DNA of 64,000 bases from CAZTCJ01 sp964612085 (GTDB taxonomy: Bacteria > Pseudomonadota > Alphaproteobacteria > JAJFIK01): NCBI GenBank assembly GCA_964612085.1, contig CAZTCJ010000001.1, positions 75,216 to 139,215 on the forward strand, in the 5' to 3' direction. The translations under genes were made by a program, and so were the position numbers. A model generated the notes under the pieces. It worked only from the letters and a program-made list of their open reading frames with translations. It was not told where the DNA came from and did not search any database. This document shows positions 1 through 7,997 of the stretch, piece after piece. Position 1 is the stretch's first letter. Each line of letters starts with the position of its first letter.

Positions 1-327
1 AAGACGCTGCGGCAGATAGGCATCATCGGCATCCAAGGGCGCGATCCAATCGCCCCGCGCCTCGGCGATGGCCCGGTTGCGGGCCGCCCCCGGCCCAGCA
101 TTCTCCGCGAGCCGCACAAGCACGATCCGGGCGTCCGCCGCCGCCAGACGCGCCACGATCTCTGCCGTCCCGTCGCTCGACGCATCATCGGCAACGATGA
201 TCTCGACATCCTGCAAGGTCTGGCCTTGTACGGACGCAATCGCCCGTTCGATCGTGTCCGCCGCATTGTAGGCGGGCATGATCACGGAAACGCGAGGGTG
301 TGCAGCGTATCGGGGCGTCTCAGGCAC
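1..327 (-). CDS. Glycosyltransferase family 2, N-terminal part (cut by window edge)
   Basis: The first 109 codons of a GT-A fold, family 2 glycosyltransferase are present; the rest lies beyond position 1. Reading from a GTG at 327, the protein has the usual opening strand RVSVIMPAYN at residues 12-21, a VADDASSDGT nucleotide-binding segment and the DXD-like PLDADD that in this family binds the metal and the sugar-nucleotide diphosphate. The GTG overlaps the stop codon of the upstream WecG-like gene by 8 bases, so the two are probably translationally coupled. Family membership is clear from motifs. The acceptor and sugar are unknown; context suggests cell-surface polysaccharide assembly at the cytoplasmic face of the inner membrane. 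Confidence 0.85.
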   Translation of the reverse strand, partial: MPETPRYAAHPRVSVIMPAYNAADTIERAIASVQGQTLQDVEIIVADDASSDGTAEIVARLAAADARIVLVRLAENAGPGAARNRAIAEARGDWIAPLDADDAYLPQRL

Positions 328-1210
328 GTTTGTCCTGCTGGACCGGCAGGTACTCGTTGGATTTGCCGGCAGGCTCCAGCCCTGTGAACCAGCCCGTGCG
401 GCGCGCAGCCGCCCAAAGAATGACTGTGCTGAAAAATTCGACGATATCGATTGTGTACCGCTTGCCCAGGCGGAACGGCTCCTGCATCAGGCGGTGCAGC
501 CATTCGATGCGCATACGGCGCATCCAGAGCGGCGCTCTGGGCGTCTCGCCGGAGAGGAAATTGAACAGATTGCCGACGCCGATGCAGACCTTGCAGGGCA
601 GACGGGAGCGGTGTTTCGCGATCCACAATTCCTGTTTGGGATTGCCCAGGGCAACGAGCAGGACGTCGGGACGGGCCGCGTTGATCTCTTCGATCACGTC
701 TTCCTGCCGGTCCCAGAAGGAATAGCCGTCATGGGCGCCGACGATTTTCACGTCGCAGGTCTCGGCAATGACCTTGGCAGCCCCGGCCACCGAGCGCTTC
801 ACGCCGCCCAGCAGGAACACACGGGTATCGGAGGGCAGTTGCGACAGGAAGTAAGGGGTGAAGTCGCTGCCGTTGAGATCCGCCTTGAAGCGTTTTTTGC
901 CGTTCGTCAGACGGCCGGCGATCTCCATGCCGATACCATCGTTGAAGACAGTGAAATCGCCCAGCACCCGGCGCACTTCCGGGCTGCGCGACGACCAGTT
1001 GATCAGATTGGTGTTGGCATAGGCCAGGGAGACCGGTTTGCCCGATTTCATCTGCTGGGTCAGCAGATGCGCCGCTTCCTCGCGCGTCGCCGTATGCACG
1101 CGCAGCGGCCCGACCAGCATGGTCTCGGCCGGCCATAGCGCCTTGTCTGGATCCGGTATCGGCATTTGAACGGTCACGCTGTCCGGCACCCTTTCTGCTA
1201 CGGGCCTCAA
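320..1210 (-). CDS. WecG/TagA/CpsF family glycosyltransferase
   Basis: A 296-residue protein with the hallmarks of the WecG/TagA/CpsF (GT26) family: FNDGIGME near residue 89 with the conserved Asp91, ALGNPKQELW in the C-terminal half, and a terminal EWLHRL..EP.RL.KRY block. Members transfer a sugar (ManNAcA, ManNAc or glucose depending on the system) to a polyprenyl-diphosphate-linked sugar early in exopolysaccharide, teichoic acid or enterobacterial common antigen synthesis. The start is uncertain because Met16 and Met31 are also possible. It overlaps the following GT2 gene. The exact donor cannot be read from sequence. The 244 bases upstream (1211-1454) hold no gene and may contain its promoter. 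Confidence 0.9.
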   Translation of the reverse strand: MRPVAERVPDSVTVQMPIPDPDKALWPAETMLVGPLRVHTATREEAAHLLTQQMKSGKPVSLAYANTNLINWSSRSPEVRRVLGDFTVFNDGIGMEIAGRLTNGKKRFKADLNGSDFTPYFLSQLPSDTRVFLLGGVKRSVAGAAKVIAETCDVKIVGAHDGYSFWDRQEDVIEEINAARPDVLLVALGNPKQELWIAKHRSRLPCKVCIGVGNLFNFLSGETPRAPLWMRRMRIEWLHRLMQEPFRLGKRYTIDIVEFFSTVILWAAARRTGWFTGLEPAGKSNEYLPVQQDKRA

Positions 1211-1454
1211 ACGCGGTGGCCTTTTCAGGACAACTCGGGGCTTTTATTACAATTCCGCAACAAACACCATTGTGTGTGCCCGAGCTATCCTCCCCCAACC
1301 CTTTAACGGTGGATAGTTTAAGCGAAATCACGCGGCCGTGTGTGAATAAGATTCCGCCGGGACCTGCATAGCTTGACTAAAGAGAGAATCAGTCACGCAA
1401 AAGGTGACTTTTCTCATTTTTAACTTCCCTTTTGAGTTAGTAAATTAGCCCGTT

Positions 1455-2387
1455 TCAACCTGGACGGTCTTGCTGGACGTAAAATTCGATCGGCGCCACG
1501 CCGGCCAGATAGCGCATCTTGCCCGCGTTCAGCATGAGTTTGACGAGAAAATAGGCGGCGCGCGCCCGGCCAAAGGGCAGGCTCGCGGCCATCAACACGC
1601 CGGCCGTTGCCGCCTTCGCGGCGCTCGCCGCCATATGAACCGCATCGGGCGCGAACTGCCGCCGGGCCAGGAAGACCCGGGCGTAGTTTTCACCGGCCCG
1701 CACCGACCGCCGCATGAGATAGCGCACTGTCGCCCGGTCCGTGGGCACATCCTCGCGCACCACCGCTTCGCGGCAGCCGACGATCCGGTAGCCGTGACGC
1801 TTCAATCTCTGAAAGAAATCGCTGTCCTCGCTGCCGGTCCTGGAGAAGGCCGGATCGAAGTGCACTTGATGCTCCCGAACGGCATCGCTCAGAACCAGCG
1901 CGTTGCAGGTCCAGCCATCCGCCATCGGACGGCCGGTGGGCGCGGGGTGTTTGTCATGGAGGCCCGCGCGGATCATCCAGGGCGGGGCGTCCGGCGAAAA
2001 ACGGCCGAGCACGGTCCCCGCCACCACCTCCGCTTTACACGACCGGGCGGTCTCGTAAAGGCGCACCAGCCAGTCCGGATCCGCCATTTCATCATCGTCG
2101 ATAAAGGCCAGCCAGCGCCCCGAGGCAGCCCGCAGGGTCGCGTTGCGCGCCTGGGAGATGCCGCGTTCGGGTTCATGACCGTAGACCACCGGAAACGGCG
2201 CCTCTTGTGCGAACCCATGGACCGTCTCCCTGGCGGAGGCCTCCGGATCGTTATCGGCGACGATGAGTTCAAGAGCGGTTCCTGGGGGCCGGTCGAGCGT
2301 CGCCAAGCTTTCGAGCGTATTGCGCAGACTCGCCCGCCTCGCCGTACACAGACAAATGGAGATCAGAACCGGCGGTTCAGCGCTCAT
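1455..2387 (-). CDS. Glycosyltransferase family 2 (ExoM-like)
   Basis: A 310-residue family 2 glycosyltransferase. It shows the N-terminal ISICLCT strand, VADNDPEA (sugar-nucleotide site), the metal-binding FIDDDE at residues 95-100 and a later EDSDFF motif at the position of the catalytic acidic cluster. A hydrophobic stretch near the C-terminus may associate it with the membrane. Overall it resembles succinoglycan-type ExoM enzymes, but the sugar transferred cannot be inferred. Its start overlaps the end of the upstream polymerase-like gene by 11 bases, so the pair is very likely one transcription unit for polysaccharide synthesis. Confidence 0.88.
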   Translation of the reverse strand: MSAEPPVLISICLCTARRASLRNTLESLATLDRPPGTALELIVADNDPEASARETVHGFAQEAPFPVVYGHEPERGISQARNATLRAASGRWLAFIDDDEMADPDWLVRLYETARSCKAEVVAGTVLGRFSPDAPPWMIRAGLHDKHPAPTGRPMADGWTCNALVLSDAVREHQVHFDPAFSRTGSEDSDFFQRLKRHGYRIVGCREAVVREDVPTDRATVRYLMRRSVRAGENYARVFLARRQFAPDAVHMAASAAKAATAGVLMAASLPFGRARAAYFLVKLMLNAGKMRYLAGVAPIEFYVQQDRPG

Positions 2388-3771
2388 GATCCGCCTCTTG
2401 CGCCAGGGCCTGCCGGGCCCGGACGATCCGCTCCTGATCGATCAGGAATTGGCGGATGCTTTCCGGCCAGAACGCCATGAGGATCATGATCATCCATAAC
2501 GGGTTCAAGCCGAACAGGAACGATGTCTCCATGGTGTTGTGGATCAGCATGAAGATGAGAACCAGCCAGGCCAATATCATGATCTGCGGCCGGTAGCCGT
2601 GCAGCCAGCCGAAGGACCGCACCATGGAGATCAGGAAGACGGCAAAGACCGTGAGGCCCGCCCAGCCCAACTGGAGCATCAGATCCAGATAGCCGCTATG
2701 GGAATCGTTCAGCTCCCGTATGAATTCCGGACGCGCTTTCAGGGCGGGCGAGTCGAGCCCGATCGCCCAGAACGAATTGTAACCATAGCCCAGAAGCTCA
2801 TGGCCGGGTACGGAATAAAGCGCGAAGGTCCAGATATAGGTGCGGCCCGTGAAGGTCGAATCCCCCCAGACGGCCTGGCTCAAATCACTCACTGAGATAC
2901 CGAGGCCGAAAAACACGAACAGGACGATGCTGGCGGCCAAGCCGCCCGCGAACAGAAAGGCGACCGGCCAGCTTGTCGAAAACAGCCGGGCCAACAGGCT
3001 GATGCCGAAGACGATAAGCGGCACGGCGACAACCAGCCCCAGGGAGGTCTTGGATTGCGCCAGCACAAGGATGATCGTCCAGCCCGCCATGTAAAAGCCC
3101 CACAGCGCTTTTTCCAGCAGGATCGCGCGTGCGCGCCAGGCGGCGGCGCCGACGAACAGCGCGATGACTCCCAAGGAGGCCAGTTGGTTTTTATGGGGCG
3201 CGAAGCCTTTGAAATTGCCGTCCACATTGCCCCCCTGGTGATAGGCGCCGGGAAACGGCAGCGCCATCAGATTGAGCAGGAGCGACAGGCCAAGCGCCAG
3301 AAACAGGATTTGCAGCACACGGATGGGGTGGCGCGCATAGAGCACACCGAAGCCGAACACCGCCACGGTGATGGCGAACTGGATGGCCCGGCGCAAGGCG
3401 ATGGCCGGATCGAGCGCCCAGGCGGCACTGGCCAGAGCCAGCCCGACCAAAAGCCCGATGGGGATCAAGGATGGCAGGGCCCGGAGGAACCGTCTGGGCG
3501 CCATCGCGATGGTCAGACCCGCCACTCCGGCAAGGCCGACCCAGAAAAGCTGATTGACGATCGAAGTGCCGCTCAAGGCCGCGGCCTGTTGGCGCAAACC
3601 GACGGAAGCAGCCCCCCCACCGCTCAAGGCCGTCAGATCGGGCGTCAGAACCCAGATGACGTAAAGCAGGGCGGCGAAGAGCGCGCCTTCCGCCGCCATG
3701 TGAATCCAGGCCGGCGTGCGGGCGATCATCGGCCGTGCGGTCTGACCTGATCCAATGGCGAAATCTGTCAT
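2377..3771 (-). CDS. O-antigen ligase / Wzy-type polysaccharide polymerase-like membrane protein
   Basis: A polytopic inner-membrane protein with roughly ten or more hydrophobic segments and a long periplasmic loop late in the chain, containing the run YSVPGHELLGYGYNSFW and the ELNDSHSGYLD signature typical of the Wzy_C/O-antigen ligase superfamily (ExoQ- or RfaL-like). Such proteins polymerise or ligate undecaprenyl-linked oligosaccharides in the periplasm. I prefer the ATG at 3771 (464 residues), because AGGA lies six bases upstream; a longer reading to 3876 adds 35 residues with no recognisable feature. Neighbouring glycosyltransferases support a polysaccharide role. Polymerase versus ligase cannot be decided from sequence. 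Confidence 0.82.
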   Translation of the reverse strand: MTDFAIGSGQTARPMIARTPAWIHMAAEGALFAALLYVIWVLTPDLTALSGGGAASVGLRQQAAALSGTSIVNQLFWVGLAGVAGLTIAMAPRRFLRALPSLIPIGLLVGLALASAAWALDPAIALRRAIQFAITVAVFGFGVLYARHPIRVLQILFLALGLSLLLNLMALPFPGAYHQGGNVDGNFKGFAPHKNQLASLGVIALFVGAAAWRARAILLEKALWGFYMAGWTIILVLAQSKTSLGLVVAVPLIVFGISLLARLFSTSWPVAFLFAGGLAASIVLFVFFGLGISVSDLSQAVWGDSTFTGRTYIWTFALYSVPGHELLGYGYNSFWAIGLDSPALKARPEFIRELNDSHSGYLDLMLQLGWAGLTVFAVFLISMVRSFGWLHGYRPQIMILAWLVLIFMLIHNTMETSFLFGLNPLWMIMILMAFWPESIRQFLIDQERIVRARQALAQEADHER

Positions 3772-3940
3772 CGGGTGTCCTGCGGTCCCAAAACCGATCT
3801 TTTCCGTTACTCGTCCATTGCCCGGTCCCAGCGCCGGGTGTCCCGCCTCTCCCATGCAAAACAGGGCGCAGTTCAAGGCGTGTTGACAGACCCCGCGTCA
3901 AGCCGTCTTGCCAGCACCCGGCACATGCCGTTTACTGAAC

Positions 3941-4136
3941 GTGGCGGTGTCCGCCGGGCCCGATAAGGCGCGGCGGACGAAGAGGGAACGCGGTGCGGGA
4001 GCTTTTCCCAACTCCGCGGCTGTGCCCGCAACTGTAACCGGTGAGCGTCTCATCCCCAAATGCCACTGGGACCGATCAGGTCCCGGGAAGGCGGGAGAGA
4101 CCGCAGCGACCCGGAAGCCAGGAGACCTGCCGCCAC
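3941..4136 (+). promoter_or_regulatory. Cobalamin (B12) riboswitch
   Basis: This is a classic adenosylcobalamin-type aptamer. GCTGTGCCCGCAACTGTAA is at about 4018-4036, GCCACTGGG follows, and the B12 box GCCAGGAGACCTGCC ends the core at about 4117-4131. The closing P1 helix is formed by GTGGCGG (3941-3947) and CCGCCAC (4130-4136), which pair perfectly. It stands in front of a BtuB-like receptor. In this family, bound cobalamin normally represses uptake genes by termination or by hiding the ribosome site. Confidence 0.95.
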
Positions 4137-4200
4137 CGTCGCTCGTCCGCGAACCGGGATCAGTTCGGCGGCACGGACCACTTCCGTTGCAGCGACACGC

Positions 4201-4239
4201 ACGAAAGGACGGCCTGCGCAGGCGCGCGGGTCTTTTCGT
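4201..4239 (+). promoter_or_regulatory. Hairpin between riboswitch and btuB, candidate expression platform
   Basis: ACGAAAGGAC (4201-4210) can pair along its whole length, with one G-U pair, to GTCTTTTCGT (4230-4239). The loop itself contains the palindrome GCCTGCGCAGGC (4212-4223). The 3' arm carries four U residues. The hairpin lies between the aptamer and the btuB start, where a terminator or anti-terminator is expected. Its use as a switch is inferred, not shown. Confidence 0.4.
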
Positions 4240-4300
4240 GCTTTGTCCAACCGGCGCGGACCGGGTTTGAGGCGCGGCCGCGCGTGCAATGGAGTGACCG

Positions 4301-6250
4301 ATGTCCAAATACTATGCGTCCGCCGCCTCTGTTCTGGCGGCCCTTTTCACCGTGTCCGTGTCGTCCACGCCCCTGCTGGCCCAGAGCCGGACCAGCACCC
4401 TCGAAGAAGACGGCGAGACCATCGTGGTCACCGCCAGCAGCGTGCCGTTGAAGGCGGTCGAGGTCGGCAGCGCCATCACCATCCTCGATGCTGAGGATCT
4501 GCTCGACCGGCAGATCACTCTGATTTCCGATGCGCTGCGCGACGTGCCGGGTCTGGCGGTCAGCCGCACCGGTCCCGTGGGCGGCTTCACCCAGGTGCGC
4601 ATCCGGGGCGCGGAAGCCAACCAGACCCTGGTGCTGATCGACGGCATCGAGGCCAATGATCCGTTCTTCTCCGAATTCGACTTCGCTAATCTTGTGACGA
4701 GCGATGTGGCGCGGATCGAAGTGCTGCGCGGCCCCCAAAGCGCCCTTTACGGCAGTGAGGCCTTGGGCGGGGTGATCAGTGTTCTGACGCAAAGTCCCGA
4801 ACCGGGCTTTCAATCGTCCGGGGATGTGGAAGCCGGGTCTTTCGGCACTTACCGGGTCGGGGCCAATGCAGGCGGCGGCACGGAGACGATCCGCGCTTTC
4901 GGCTCCGTCAGCTTTTACGATACCCAAGGGATCAGCGCGGCGCCGGACGGCGACGAGGAAGACGGCTATGAAAACCTCACGGCCTTTCTGAAGGTCGAGG
5001 CCGACCCGCTGGATATCCTCAGCGTACGCGGCGTTCTGCGCTATGTGGACGCGGATGTGGAAACCGACGCCCAGGACTTTACTCCCGGCTCGCCGACACA
5101 AGGCCTGGTGATCGACGCGGATCAGATCGGCAAGACCGAGCGGCTGCTGGCGGGCGGCGACGCCACCCTGACCCTGCTCGATGGCGCGCTTCTCGCCACG
5201 GCATTCGGTAATTATCTGGACTCGGAAGTGCGTAACTTCTCGGGCGGCTTCGACAACGGCACGAGCCAGGGCGAGCGGATCAAATACGGCGCCAGGCTGA
5301 CCGGCTTTTATCAGACCGGTCCTCTGGACCATGCCTTGACGATCGCCGGCGAACGGGAGGATCTGGAGTTTGAAAACATCGTGCCGGGTTTCACCGCCGC
5401 CAATCAGACCCAGACGGACAATCAGACCAGTGTCATCGCCGAATATAACGGAAACCTGAACGACCGGATCTTCCTGTCGGCCAGCGTGCGCCATGACATG
5501 AACGACCTGTTCGACGATGCCACCACCTACCGGGTGACCGCCGCCTACCGGCTGATCGAGACCGGCACGCGCTTCCACGCAAGCTACGGCACCGGTATTA
5601 CCGACCCGACCTTCTTCGAGCGCTTCGGCTTTACGCCCGGCACCTTCATCGGCAACCCGGATCTGACGCCCGAGCGCTCCCGCTCCTTCGATATCGGCGT
5701 AGAACAGCGCCTGTTCGAGGATCGTGTGCTGATCGATGTGACCTATTTCAACGCCAATCTGGAAGACGAGATCACCACCCTGTTCCTGCCGCCCGATTTC
5801 CTGGCAACACCGGTCAATCAGGCGGAGGAAAGCGAGCGCCAGGGCGTGGAAGTCACCTTCGAAGCGGCCCTTCTGGATACGTTGCGCTTAAGCGGCCAGT
5901 ACACCTATCTCGATGCGGAGGATCCGGACGGCTTGGCGGAAGTGCGCCGCCCGGACCACACGGCGGCCGCCAATCTCACCTGGGCCTTCCATGACGGCCG
6001 GGGCACGTTCGATCTCGGGGTCGACTACAATGGCGAGATGGAGGATCTGGAGTTCATCTTCGCCACGCCCGAGACCCGCGTGAGCCTCGATTCCTTCGTC
6101 CTTGTGAACATCGCAGCCAGCTATCAACTCAATGACTGGATCGCGGTGTTCGCGCGCGGCGAAAATCTTCTCGATGAAGATTATCAGGAGATTTTCGGCT
6201 ATGCCGCACCGGGGATCGCCGGATTTGCGGGCATCAGAGCCCGCATCTGA
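4301..6250 (+). CDS. btuB: TonB-dependent vitamin B12 receptor (BtuB-like)
   Basis: A 649-residue outer-membrane receptor. It has an N-terminal signal peptide ending near PLLAQS, a TonB-box-like ETIVVTAS just after it, a plug domain with VRIRGAEANQTLVLIDG and IEVLRGPQSALYGSEALGG, and a C-terminal 22-strand barrel ending with GENLLDEDYQEIFGY. Size and the strong B12 riboswitch upstream point to cobalamin or cobinamide uptake driven by TonB-ExbBD. GGAG lies six bases before the ATG. The stop codon overlaps the start of the next gene, a BtuF-like binding protein, so the pair forms an operon. No btuC or btuD follows. Confidence 0.92.
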   Translation: MSKYYASAASVLAALFTVSVSSTPLLAQSRTSTLEEDGETIVVTASSVPLKAVEVGSAITILDAEDLLDRQITLISDALRDVPGLAVSRTGPVGGFTQVRIRGAEANQTLVLIDGIEANDPFFSEFDFANLVTSDVARIEVLRGPQSALYGSEALGGVISVLTQSPEPGFQSSGDVEAGSFGTYRVGANAGGGTETIRAFGSVSFYDTQGISAAPDGDEEDGYENLTAFLKVEADPLDILSVRGVLRYVDADVETDAQDFTPGSPTQGLVIDADQIGKTERLLAGGDATLTLLDGALLATAFGNYLDSEVRNFSGGFDNGTSQGERIKYGARLTGFYQTGPLDHALTIAGEREDLEFENIVPGFTAANQTQTDNQTSVIAEYNGNLNDRIFLSASVRHDMNDLFDDATTYRVTAAYRLIETGTRFHASYGTGITDPTFFERFGFTPGTFIGNPDLTPERSRSFDIGVEQRLFEDRVLIDVTYFNANLEDEITTLFLPPDFLATPVNQAEESERQGVEVTFEAALLDTLRLSGQYTYLDAEDPDGLAEVRRPDHTAAANLTWAFHDGRGTFDLGVDYNGEMEDLEFIFATPETRVSLDSFVLVNIAASYQLNDWIAVFARGENLLDEDYQEIFGYAAPGIAGFAGIRARI

Positions 6251-7125
6251 TGCGGATCGCGCTCACCATTGCCGCGCTTCTGGGCGGTCTGGGCCTTGCT
6301 CCGGGCCCAGGCCTTGCCCGGGATCTGCCGACGGTGGCCTCGATCGATTACTGTGCGGATCAATACATCTTGAAACTGGCGGACCGCGACCAGATCCTCG
6401 CGGTCTCCTTCGGCGCGGACGACGATTACTCTTACATGCAGGATGCGGCGCAAGGCCTGGCCCGCGTGCGCGATGCGGCGGAAGACGTGCTGGCCTTGAA
6501 GCCGGATCTGGTGGTGCGCAACTGGGGCGGCGGTCCCCGCGCCTTGGCCTATTACGGACGTTTGGGGATTCCAGTCGTCAATGTGGATTTCGTGTCCGAT
6601 TTCGACGGGATCCGGAGCAATATCCTGAAAATCGCAAACGCCCTGGGTCAACCGGAACGGGGCGCGGCGGTGGCGCAGGCGTTCGACGACAGACGGCGGC
6701 GCATCGCCACGGCCCTCGCCGCCATGAAAACGGCCCCGAGGCCCGCGCTTTACGTGACGCCCTCAAGCGTGACCTCCGGCTCCGGCACCATGGTGCATGA
6801 GATTCTGACGGCCGCGGGCCTCGACAATCTCGGTGCACGGAACGGTAAGACCAGCTGGTATGCCCTGCCTCTGGAGGTCCTCCTCCAGACACCGCCGGAT
6901 TTCATCGCAGCCTCCTTTTTCAATGTGGGCACGACACGGGTGGACAATTGGAGCTTGGCGCGCCATCCGGTGATGCAACGGCTCCTTGAGCGGGCGCAAA
7001 CCGTCTATTTGCCGGGCAAGCTGATGGCCTGCCCGGCTTGGTATGTCATGGACGCAGTGGAGGCTCTCTATACAGCCGCCTATCCCGAACAGCCCGCCCT
7101 TACTGCGCCGTCGGACGGATCGTGA
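6250..7125 (+). CDS. Periplasmic cobalamin-binding protein, BtuF-like
   Basis: A 291-residue protein with a signal peptide (residues 1 to about 23, hydrophobic core followed by GLARD) and the type III solute-binding fold of the BtuF/FhuD class: SIDYCADQYILKLADRDQILAVS at the start of the N-lobe and ALKPDLVV followed by a short GIPVVNVDF strand. Such proteins pass cobalamin from BtuB to an ABC permease. The ATG overlaps the btuB stop by one base (TGATG), implying coupled translation under the same riboswitch. Its 3' end overlaps the convergent SDR gene by 26 bases. The cognate permease and ATPase are not in this window. Confidence 0.85.
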   Translation: MRIALTIAALLGGLGLAPGPGLARDLPTVASIDYCADQYILKLADRDQILAVSFGADDDYSYMQDAAQGLARVRDAAEDVLALKPDLVVRNWGGGPRALAYYGRLGIPVVNVDFVSDFDGIRSNILKIANALGQPERGAAVAQAFDDRRRRIATALAAMKTAPRPALYVTPSSVTSGSGTMVHEILTAAGLDNLGARNGKTSWYALPLEVLLQTPPDFIAASFFNVGTTRVDNWSLARHPVMQRLLERAQTVYLPGKLMACPAWYVMDAVEALYTAAYPEQPALTAPSDGS

Positions 7126-7834
7126 TCTCGTTCACCGCCACTTGCGGGTCCTGGGCCAGCGCATAGATGATCGCATCGGCCACATAGCCCGGATCCTGAG
7201 CGATCTTGTGAATGCCCCGGTCGATGAAGCCCTGGATCACGGCTGGATCGGTGATGCTGTTGGCCAGTTCCGTCTGGAACGCACCCGGATAAATACAGGT
7301 CACCTGCACCTTGCCCTGGGTTTCCTGGCGCAACCCTTCCGAGATCGCCTTGACGGCGAATTTCGTGCCCGAATAAACGGACGAGACAGGCGATATGACA
7401 TTCAATCCGGCAACGGACGACACATTGACGATCTTGCCACTGCCCCGTTCCATCATATGACCGAGCACCGCGTTGATGCCGTAAAGCACGCCCTTGATAT
7501 TGACGTCGATCATCTGGTCCCACTCCTCGACCTTGCCGGACGACAGCATCGACAAGGGCATGACGCCCGCATTGTTCACCAGCGCGTCGATCCGCCCGAA
7601 GGTCTGGAACCCGCGCTGGGCCAGCGCATCCACATCCGCGCGGACGGTCACATCGGTCACGTGATAAGCGGCATTGTCGCGGCCGAACTCCTCGGCCAGC
7701 GCCTGCAACCGGTCCTCCCGGCGCGCGCCCAGGACCACCTTGGCCCCCTGTTCGACCAGTTTGCGGGCCGTCACTTCGCCAAAGCCCGAACTGGCCCCGG
7801 TGATCATCACGACAAGTCCTGACACGTTTCCCAT
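7100..7834 (-). CDS. Short-chain dehydrogenase/reductase (classical SDR)
   Basis: A 244-residue classical SDR. It has the cofactor motif TGASSGFG (residues 12-19), NNAG at 87-90 and the catalytic Ser140, Tyr154 and Lys158 (YSGTK). The ARRED after the second strand suggests preference for NADP(H), since basic residues there bind the 2'-phosphate. It resembles the YdfG/serine-dehydrogenase-like group that acts on small hydroxy acids or aldehydes, but the substrate is not predictable. It is transcribed against the BtuF-like gene, with overlapping 3' ends, and divergently from the amidohydrolase. The 163-base gap to that gene (7835-7997) contains no other feature I can identify. Confidence 0.9.
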   Translation of the reverse strand: MGNVSGLVVMITGASSGFGEVTARKLVEQGAKVVLGARREDRLQALAEEFGRDNAAYHVTDVTVRADVDALAQRGFQTFGRIDALVNNAGVMPLSMLSSGKVEEWDQMIDVNIKGVLYGINAVLGHMMERGSGKIVNVSSVAGLNVISPVSSVYSGTKFAVKAISEGLRQETQGKVQVTCIYPGAFQTELANSITDPAVIQGFIDRGIHKIAQDPGYVADAIIYALAQDPQVAVNEITIRPTAQ

Positions 7835-7997
7835 AGCGCTCTCCGTTCTTGATATCGGGCGGTGTTTTCACGCCATAGCTTAAAGTCCCGCCGAAAGGCT
7901 TGTCACGTCCGGTTTGCCAAACGTGGCGCGATCTCTTTAAATCGTCGTCAAGCGGACAGGCCCATGCCAGTCCACAGACGAGAGAGGGAACCTGCCC

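Noticed and set aside
4160..5578. 472-codon minus-strand frame over the riboswitch end and btuB
   Set aside because: Overlaps a convincing receptor and the expression platform; no domain is visible.
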